From positions 1 through 25,765 of the forward strand of contig CAYLZN010000042.1 of NCBI GenBank assembly GCA_964387935.1: DNA of 25,765 nt, read 5' to 3'. The position numbers and the translations under genes are program-made. Below the pieces are notes generated by a model. The model searched no databases. It had not been told where the DNA came from and saw nothing but the letters and a program-made list of their open reading frames with translations. This DNA is from CAYLZN01 sp964387935. GTDB taxonomy: Bacteria; Acidobacteriota; Vicinamibacteria; Vicinamibacterales; JAFNAJ01. Below are positions 1-5,691 of the stretch, one piece after another (position 1 is the first letter of the stretch; each line of letters begins with the position of its first letter).

Positions 1-2197
1 CGAGCCCGACGACGCGCCCGCGGCCGGCGCCGAGCGCCTGGCGAATGCCGAATTCGCGGACGCGCAGCGCCACGCCGAAGGCCAGGACGCCATAGATGCC
101 GATGGCCGACAGCGCCAGCGCGACCGCGCCGAACAGCCCCAGCAGGAGCATGGGCGTCCGCCGGCCCTCGAGCGATCGGCTGATCCACTGGTCCATCGTC
201 CGTACCTCGGCGATCGGCTGCTCGGGGTCGATCGACTCGGCGACCCCGCGCACCTCGGCCGCGAGGCTGAGCGGGTCGCGCGCGGTCTTGAGCACGAGGG
301 CCATGGAGGCCGGCGTCGCCTGAGCGGCCGGATAGTAGAGGCGCTCCTTCGTCACGGGCTCGCCCAGGTCGATGCTGTTGACCGTGCCGACTACCCCCAC
401 GATCGTAAACCTTGGACTGTCGGGCCCGCCCCGCTGGATCTCCTGGCCGAGCGGGCTGCGATCCTTGAAATAGCGGTTCACCAGGTATTCGTCGATCACG
501 ACCACGCGAGGGCTCTCGGCGGTGTCGGCATCGCTGAAGACTCGGCCCGCGACGAGCGGAATCTGCATGGCCCTGAAGTAATCGCCGCCCACGACCTGCT
601 GCCGGCCGTGCGGCCGGGCCTCGGTCGGGCCTGGCGTGTAGCCCACGATCGAATACGACCCCGAGCTGACGTTCCCGCTGAACGGCACCTGCGAGGTCAG
701 GCCGACGGCGGTCACACCGGGCAGCGCGCGCGCGCGCTCGACCAGTCGTGCCCAGAACGCGCCGCGGGCGGGGCCGTCTGCGTAGCGCGCCGACGGCAGA
801 GCGATCGTCGCCGTCAGGACGTTCTCAGTCGAAAAGCCGGGATTCACGCCCTGAATCCGCGCGTAGCTCTTGATCAGCAGGCCCGCGCTGACGAGCAGGA
901 TGAGAGCCAGCGCCGTCTCGGCGACCACCAGGAGCGCCCGCAGGTGTCCTGTCCCGCGGCCCGAGGTTCCCCGCGTGCTGTCGTCTTTGAGGAACGCGCT
1001 GGTGTTGCCGCGGATGGCCACGAGCGCCGGCACGAGGCCGAACCCGATTCCCGTCACGAACGCCAAGCCGACGGCGAACGCGAGCACGGCCGCGTGGGGC
1101 GTCGCGTCGACGAACCCCGGCACGGTTCGCTCGGTCGAGGCGACGAGCGCCCGAACGCCCGCGAGGCCAAGCGCGATCCCGGCCGCGGCGCCAAGCCCCG
1201 AGAGCACCAGCGCCTCGGTGATCATCTGTTGGACCAGTCGGCGCCGGCCGGCGCCGAGCGTCGTCCGGATCGCCAGCTCGCGCGCCCGGCCCGAGGCGCG
1301 CATCAGCAGCAGGTTGGCGACGTTGGCGCACGCGATGAGCAGCACGACCAGCACGCCCACCTGGAGCACCAGCAGGGGGGCGCGGACGTCGCCGACGATG
1401 CCGTCGCGCAGTGTCTCGGCGTAGCCCCCGAAACCGCTCGTTTCGGCGAAGGTCCGGAACTGCGGCAGCCGATCGAGGTTGCGGCTGACGATGGTCTTCA
1501 TCTCGGCGTCGAGCCCCTGGATGGTCGCGCCGGGCCGCAGCCGCGCGATCATCTGGCTGAACTCGTTGCCGCGCCCGTTGTCGGACGTCTGCTCGGGCGT
1601 GAACGAGAACGGCACGAGCACCGAGATATCCCGGGACGGCAGCTCGAAGTCCGCCGGGAGCACGCCGACAACGGTGTGCAGTTCGCCGTTGAGCCGGACA
1701 TCGCGGCCCACGATGGCGGGGTCCGAGGCAAACCTGGAGGCCCAGAGCCCGTAGGTCAGGATCGCGAACTTGTCGGCGCCGGTCCGCGCCTGCTCCTCCG
1801 TGAAGGCGGTGCCGAGGAACGGCTGGCGCTGGAGGGTCGAGAAGAAGGACGGGGTCACGGCCAGGCCGCGGAGCTGCTCGGGCCGACCACCATCGGCGAG
1901 GCTGAAGCCACGGCCCGTGAAGAGCGTGGCGTCTTCGATCGACGGCGCCTGGGCCTTCCGGTCGAGGTAGTCGGGGATCGAGACCGAGGCTTGCGGCAGC
2001 CCCATCTTCGGGTAGGTGTTCCAGACGAAGACCAGCCGGTCGGAGTCCGGGTACGGCAGCGGCCGGAGCAGGATCTGATACAGGAGGCTGAAGATCGCCG
2101 TGTTCGCGCCGATGCCGAGCGCCAGCGTGAGGATCGTGACCAGCGCGAAGACGGGCTGCTTGCGCAGGGTGCGGAAGGCATACCGGATGTCCTGCAT
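1..2197 (-). CDS. ADOP-family ABC transporter permease (MacB/FtsX-like), 3'-truncated by window edge
   Basis: The minus frame from the ATG at 2197 stays open to position 1, giving about 732 residues with no stop, so the C-terminus lies outside the window. It begins MQDIRYAFRTLRKQPVFA, a hallmark N-terminus of acidobacterial duplicated orphan permeases. In order there is: a first membrane segment (about residues 16-40), a MacB_PCD-like periplasmic domain, three FtsX-type segments (about 285-400, including LIACANVANLLL), a further segment near 430-450, a second periplasmic domain, and a last segment near 690-715 (GAVALALSAIGIYGVLAF). This is the duplicated layout of a roughly 800-residue family, so some 60-80 residues are missing. 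A GAGG ribosome site precedes the ATG. Family members are membrane proteins thought to act in export or efflux; no ATPase partner is visible and the substrate cannot be told. Long open frames on both strands here (825-2285 minus, 608-2320 plus) are shadows. Confidence 0.93.
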   Translation of the reverse strand, partial: MQDIRYAFRTLRKQPVFALVTILTLALGIGANTAIFSLLYQILLRPLPYPDSDRLVFVWNTYPKMGLPQASVSIPDYLDRKAQAPSIEDATLFTGRGFSLADGGRPEQLRGLAVTPSFFSTLQRQPFLGTAFTEEQARTGADKFAILTYGLWASRFASDPAIVGRDVRLNGELHTVVGVLPADFELPSRDISVLVPFSFTPEQTSDNGRGNEFSQMIARLRPGATIQGLDAEMKTIVSRNLDRLPQFRTFAETSGFGGYAETLRDGIVGDVRAPLLVLQVGVLVVLLIACANVANLLLMRASGRARELAIRTTLGAGRRRLVQQMITEALVLSGLGAAAGIALGLAGVRALVASTERTVPGFVDATPHAAVLAFAVGLAFVTGIGFGLVPALVAIRGNTSAFLKDDSTRGTSGRGTGHLRALLVVAETALALILLVSAGLLIKSYARIQGVNPGFSTENVLTATIALPSARYADGPARGAFWARLVERARALPGVTAVGLTSQVPFSGNVSSGSYSIVGYTPGPTEARPHGRQQVVGGDYFRAMQIPLVAGRVFSDADTAESPRVVVIDEYLVNRYFKDRSPLGQEIQRGGPDSPRFTIVGVVGTVNSIDLGEPVTKERLYYPAAQATPASMALVLKTARDPLSLAAEVRGVAESIDPEQPIAEVRTMDQWISRSLEGRRTPMLLLGLFGAVALALSAIGIYGVLAFGVALRVREFGIRQALGAGRGRVVGL

Positions 2198-2252
2198 GGG
2201 AACCTCGGTGCCGTTGGACGGAATGCGGTCCGCACAAGTTGCAGGCGGTGGT

Positions 2253-2271
2253 CCTCGGCCGGCGGCCGAGG
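2253..2271. terminator. GC hairpin between mazF-like gene and ADOP gene
   Basis: A perfect 8-bp stem (CCTCGGCC / GGCCGAGG) with a GGC loop lies in the 91-bp gap between the toxin stop and the permease start. It has no T-tract on either side, so it may be a weak or Rho-assisted terminator or just a stable mRNA hairpin separating the two genes. Function is inferred only from position. Confidence 0.3.
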
Positions 2272-2288
2272 CCAGGCCGCGCCACGCG

Positions 2289-2633
2289 TCAGCGGAGCCA
2301 GTCGGCGAAGATCTGTTTGAACGCGGCGCGCGCCGCACGAGCGTCCCGTGAGGAGAGCCTCCCGACGGCCCTGTCAATCAGCTCGGCGTCGATCGTGGCG
2401 ACTTTGGCCAGCCGAACCAGGCTGGGGTGCAGGAGGCCAGCGGCCGTCCAGTCGGCCAGCAGCACATCACCGTTCAGCGTGAGCGCCTCGACCTGACTGG
2501 TGATCATCGCGACAGTGGCCAGGTGATAGCGCGACGACCGGGAGGTGTTCGCCAGGAGCAGCGCGGGGCGTTTCTTGGCCGTCACGAGGTCCGCGAAGGG
2601 GAACCGGACGAGGACGACGTCGCCGGGCTTCAC
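2289..2633 (-). CDS. mazF: MazF/PemK-family mRNA interferase toxin
   Basis: A 114-residue protein starting VKPGDVVLVRFPFADL, followed by KKRPALLLA. This is the typical N-terminal strand pattern of the PemK/MazF fold, whose members cut single-stranded mRNA at short motifs and are neutralised by a small antitoxin. The start is the GTG at 2633. It overlaps the antitoxin stop by four bases (GTGA, 2630-2633), which supports this start over a longer in-frame extension reaching 2930 that only reads antitoxin DNA out of frame. Length fits the family (about 110-120). The gene is the second of a two-gene operon and is probably translationally coupled to the antitoxin. The downstream permease starts 91 bp later and may or may not be co-transcribed. 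Cleavage specificity cannot be read from the sequence. Confidence 0.88.
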   Translation of the reverse strand: MKPGDVVLVRFPFADLVTAKKRPALLLANTSRSSRYHLATVAMITSQVEALTLNGDVLLADWTAAGLLHPSLVRLAKVATIDAELIDRAVGRLSSRDARAARAAFKQIFADWLR

Positions 2634-2848
2634 AGGCGGTCGTACTCCGCGTCGCGCGGGTCGTTCCACTCGGTGAACGACGACTCGGCGAGCCTGGCGA
2701 GCGCCTTGGTTTCCAGCCGCTCGGCGAAGTAGGCCTCGAGCGCTCGCGTCAGCACGTCCTTGATGCTCACGTCCCGTTCGGCGGCCTCGGCCTTCAACAG
2801 GCGCATCAGGCGGGGATCGCCCAGATCTGTGGAAAGACGTGTTGACAT
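2630..2848 (-). CDS. Ribbon-helix-helix antitoxin partner of MazF-like toxin
   Basis: A 72-residue acidic protein, MSTRLSTDLGDPRLMRLLKA onward, with an N-terminal strand and two helices resembling a ribbon-helix-helix DNA-binding fold. The tail (FTEWNDPRDAEYDRL) resembles the toxin-wrapping ends of MazE/RHH antitoxins. I chose the ATG at 2848 because the longer frame (to 2959) adds 37 residues with no family resemblance and would cross the promoter. There is no Shine-Dalgarno sequence before this ATG, and a TATTCT box (minus strand, 2860-2855) lies only seven bases upstream, so the transcript could be leaderless. The stop overlaps the toxin start by four bases. Expected role: bind and inhibit the toxin and repress the operon. 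Confidence 0.82.
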   Translation of the reverse strand: MSTRLSTDLGDPRLMRLLKAEAAERDVSIKDVLTRALEAYFAERLETKALARLAESSFTEWNDPRDAEYDRL

Positions 2849-2872
2849 AAAAACAGAATACGGCAGATCTGT
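2822..2872. promoter_or_regulatory. Candidate autoregulatory operator: two CAGATCTGT sites around the antitoxin start
   Basis: The 9-mer CAGATCTGT, containing the palindrome CAGATCTG, occurs exactly twice: at 2822-2830 (inside the antitoxin coding start) and 2864-2872 (upstream, beside a TATACA box on the minus strand). Spacing is 42 bp, about four helical turns. RHH antitoxins commonly bind short palindromes at their own promoter, so these are candidate operator sites. That role is inferred from position and symmetry only. Confidence 0.45.
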
Positions 2873-2943
2873 ATAGAAGCGCCAGGGACTGCCTGCTCCT
2901 TCGGGACCTCCACGCCGGATCCGGCGCCACACGCGGGGCGCGG

Positions 2944-2949
2944 TATACT
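2944..2949 (+). promoter_or_regulatory. Candidate -10 box for the molybdenum hydroxylase operon
   Basis: TATACT lies 25 bases before the ATG at 2975, and a GAGGA ribosome site follows at about 2966-2970. No convincing -35 hexamer is visible 16-18 bp upstream. The divergent antitoxin gene starts at 2848, so this 126-bp gap must hold promoters in both directions. Confidence 0.4.
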
Positions 2950-2974
2950 CCTCCAGCACTCAGCGAGGACTTGC

Positions 2975-3427
2975 ATGGTCACACTCCGTGTCAACGGCGT
3001 GGAGCGCCGCTTCGACGGCGACCCCAATACCCCCTTGCTCTGGTATCTGCGGGACGAGCTCGGGCTCACCGGCACCAAGTTCGGGTGCGGCATCGCCCAG
3101 TGCGGCGCCTGCACGATTCACCTGGACGGCGACGCCGTGCGCGCCTGCATCACGACGCTGCAGGACGCCGACGGCAAGGCCGTCACGACGATCGAGGGCC
3201 TGAGCCCCGCGGGCGACCATCCGCTCCAGAAGGCCTGGATCGCGCAGCAGGTGCCCCAGTGCGGCTACTGCCAGAGCGGCCAGATCATGCAGGCCGCGGC
3301 CCTCCTGAAGGGGACCCCGAAACCGAGCGACACGCAGATCGACGAGGCCATGGCCGGCAATCTCTGTCGCTGCGGCACCTACGCGCGCATCCGCGCGGCC
3401 ATCCAGGCCGCCGCCCAGGGAGCGTGA
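2975..3427 (+). CDS. (2Fe-2S)-binding subunit of xanthine dehydrogenase-family oxidoreductase (IorA/CoxS-like)
   Basis: A 150-residue electron-transfer subunit. The N-terminal plant-ferredoxin-type cluster site has cysteines 38, 43, 46 (CGIAQCGAC) and 58. The C-terminal helical [2Fe-2S] domain has cysteines 96 and 99 (CGYCQSGQ) and 131 and 133 (NLCRCGTY). All eight ligands are present, and length is normal for small subunits of two-subunit molybdenum hydroxylases such as isoquinoline 1-oxidoreductase. It would pass electrons from the molybdenum centre in the large subunit to an external acceptor. The ATG at 2975 has a GAGGA ribosome site. The large-subunit gene starts one base after its stop, so the pair is an operon with probable translational coupling. 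It has no signal peptide; small subunits of this type usually cross the membrane bound to the Tat-tagged large subunit. Confidence 0.95.
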   Translation: MVTLRVNGVERRFDGDPNTPLLWYLRDELGLTGTKFGCGIAQCGACTIHLDGDAVRACITTLQDADGKAVTTIEGLSPAGDHPLQKAWIAQQVPQCGYCQSGQIMQAAALLKGTPKPSDTQIDEAMAGNLCRCGTYARIRAAIQAAAQGA

Positions 3428-3428
3428 C

Positions 3429-5660
3429 ATGGACATCCAGAATGTCAGCCGACGCTCCTTCCTGGCCACGCTCGGCCTCGCCAGCGGCAGCCTCGTCCTT
3501 GGGTGTTCCACGCGCGAGGGCGGCGCCGCGGCGTCGGGCCCGTTCAGCCCCAACGTCTTCCTCGCCCTCGATCCCTCCGGCCAGGTCACCATCGTCTGCG
3601 CGCGATCGGAGATGGGGCAGGGCGTGCGCACCGCGCTGCCGATGATCGTCGCCGACGAGCTCGGGGCAGACTGGGCGCGCGTGACGGTCGTGCAGGCCAC
3701 CGGGGATCCAAAGTACGGCGACCAGAACACTGATGGGTCGCAGAGCGGGCGCAAGGACTTCACGCGCCTGCGCGAAGCGGCCGCCGCCGCGCGGACGATG
3801 CTGGAGCAGGCCGCCGAGCAGCAGTGGCAGGTGCCCGTCGGCGAGGTCTCGGTACGCACGCACGAGATCGCGCATGCCAGGACGGGGCGCTCGCTCGGGT
3901 TCGGGGCGCTGGCCAGCGCGGCGGCGCAACTTCCGGTGCCCGATGCAAAAACTCTCACGCTGAAGCCCTCGTCGGCCTACCGGCTCATTGGCAAGGGCCT
4001 CCCCATTCGCGACTTCCCGGACATGGTCACGGGCCGCGCCGCGTTTGCTTCCGATGTCGTGCGGCCGGGGATGAAGTACGCGGTGATCGCGCGCCCGCCC
4101 GTCTACGGCGGGAAGGTCAAGTCCGTCGATTCAGCCGCCGCGCTGAAGGTGCCCGGCGTCGACCAGGTGTTGACGCTGGACTCGCCCGCGCCGCCCTCCG
4201 GGTTCAAGCCGCTCGGCGGGGTCGCCGTGATCGCGCGCAACACCTGGGCGGCGCTCCAGGGGCGCGAGCGCCTGCAGATCACGTGGGACGACGGTCCCAA
4301 CGCCTCGTACAACTCGGCGGAGTACGAAAAGCGCCTGGTGAAATCGGCACAGAACCTGGGCACGGTGGCGCGCAACGAGGGCGACGTGGACGCCGCATTG
4401 AAGTCCGCCGCTCGCGTGGTGAAGGCCGACTACTACGCGCCGCACCTCGCGCACGTGCCGATGGAGCCGCCCGCGGCCGTCGCGGAGGTGACCGCCGCCG
4501 GCTGCGAGGTCTGGGCGGGGACGCAGGACCCCCAGACGGCGCGCAAGGAGGTGGCGACCGCGCTGGGGCTGCCCGAAGACAAGGTCACGGTCCGCGTCAC
4601 GCTGCTCGGCGGCGCCTTCGGGCGCCGGTCCAAGCCCGACTTCGTGGTCGAAGCCGCGCTCCTGTCGAAACAGGTCGGCGCCCCGGTCAAGGTGACGTGG
4701 ACCCGCGAAGACGAGGTCCGACACGGGTTCTACCACACCGTGACCGCGCAGCACCTGCAGGCGGGGCTCGATGCGGACGGCCGCGTCACCGCGTGGCTGC
4801 ACCGCACGGCGTTCCCCGCGATCCCGTCGCTCTTCGCCCCCAATCAACCCCGCGGATCGGCCTTTGAACTCGAGCTCGGCGTCGTCGACGTGCCGTTTGC
4901 GGTGCCCAACATCCGCTGCGAATCGTGCGACGCCCAGGCGCACGTGCGGATCGGGTGGTTCCGCTCGGTGAACAACATCCCGCACGCCTTCGCGGCCTCG
5001 TCGTTCGTCGATGAACTCGCGGCGGCGACCAGGCGGGATCCGAAGGCGTTCCTGCTCGACCTGATCGGGCCGCCGCGCCTGGTCGACCTGAAGACGACTG
5101 AGAAGTACAGCAACTATGGCGAGTCGATCGAGAAGTTCCCGATCGACACCGGGCGCTTCCGTCGCGTCGTCGAGATGGCCGCCGACCGGATCGGCTGGGG
5201 ACGGTCGCTGCCCAGGGGGCAGGGGCTCGGCATCGCCGTGCACCGCAGCTTCGTGACCTACGTCTGCACGGCCGTCGAGGTGGCCGTCGCCGCGGACGGC
5301 ACGATCACTATTCCGCGCGTGGTCACGGCGGTGGACTGCGGCCTGGCGATTCACCCGGATCGCGTCCGCGCGCAGATGGAGGGCGCGGCGATCATGGGCG
5401 TCGGCGTGGCGCTCTTCGGCCAGGTGACGTTCAAGGACGGCCGTGCGGAGCAGGGCAACTTCGACGACTTCGAGATTGCGCGCATGCCTGAATGCCCGCG
5501 CAGCATCGAGGTGCTGATCGCCACGAGCGATGCGCCGCCCGGCGGCGTCGGCGAACCGGGTCTGCCCCCGTTCGCCCCGGCGCTCTGCAACGCGATTTAC
5601 GCGGCGACCGGCACGCGCATCCGCAGACTGCCGATCGGGAGAAAGGTGACGCGGGCCTGA
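3429..5660 (+). CDS. Molybdopterin-binding large subunit of xanthine dehydrogenase-family oxidoreductase (IorB-like), Tat-exported
   Basis: A 743-residue protein. It opens with a twin-arginine signal (NVSRRSFLATLGLASGS) ending in LVLGC, so Cys26 could be a lipid-anchor site, although Leu at -2 is not canonical. Cofactor-binding stretches typical of the family follow: MGQGVRTALP near residue 63, LGGAFGRRS near 395, and a C-terminal GGVGEPG in which Glu709 is the expected catalytic glutamate. These enzymes hydroxylate aldehydes or N-heterocycles with water as oxygen donor, using molybdopterin cytosine dinucleotide. The IorB type carries the whole molybdenum domain in one chain with the 2Fe-2S protein as partner, as here. 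Usual companions (a c-type cytochrome, or XdhC/CoxF-like maturation proteins) are not encoded nearby. The substrate is not predictable; isoquinoline oxidation is only the family's name-giving reaction. Confidence 0.93.
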   Translation: MDIQNVSRRSFLATLGLASGSLVLGCSTREGGAAASGPFSPNVFLALDPSGQVTIVCARSEMGQGVRTALPMIVADELGADWARVTVVQATGDPKYGDQNTDGSQSGRKDFTRLREAAAAARTMLEQAAEQQWQVPVGEVSVRTHEIAHARTGRSLGFGALASAAAQLPVPDAKTLTLKPSSAYRLIGKGLPIRDFPDMVTGRAAFASDVVRPGMKYAVIARPPVYGGKVKSVDSAAALKVPGVDQVLTLDSPAPPSGFKPLGGVAVIARNTWAALQGRERLQITWDDGPNASYNSAEYEKRLVKSAQNLGTVARNEGDVDAALKSAARVVKADYYAPHLAHVPMEPPAAVAEVTAAGCEVWAGTQDPQTARKEVATALGLPEDKVTVRVTLLGGAFGRRSKPDFVVEAALLSKQVGAPVKVTWTREDEVRHGFYHTVTAQHLQAGLDADGRVTAWLHRTAFPAIPSLFAPNQPRGSAFELELGVVDVPFAVPNIRCESCDAQAHVRIGWFRSVNNIPHAFAASSFVDELAAATRRDPKAFLLDLIGPPRLVDLKTTEKYSNYGESIEKFPIDTGRFRRVVEMAADRIGWGRSLPRGQGLGIAVHRSFVTYVCTAVEVAVAADGTITIPRVVTAVDCGLAIHPDRVRAQMEGAAIMGVGVALFGQVTFKDGRAEQGNFDDFEIARMPECPRSIEVLIATSDAPPGGVGEPGLPPFAPALCNAIYAATGTRIRRLPIGRKVTRA

Positions 5661-5691
5661 AGGGGCTGCGCCCCACCGAGGTCACTTCAGG
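5656..5691. terminator. Stem-loop between convergent genes
   Basis: Outer arms CCTGAAG (5656-5662) and CTTCAGG (5685-5691) enclose a GGGGC/GCCCC hairpin near 5662-5674. It spans the stops of the oxidoreductase large subunit (5660, plus) and the kinase (5682, minus), which is the right place for a bidirectional terminator. It has no T-run, so confidence is limited. Confidence 0.35.

Noticed and set aside
608..2320. 570-codon plus-strand frame and a 486-codon minus frame (825-2285) at the left edge
   Set aside because: Both are shadows of the ADOP permease, which is read from the ATG at 2197 in a different minus frame and shows clear family motifs and membrane segments.
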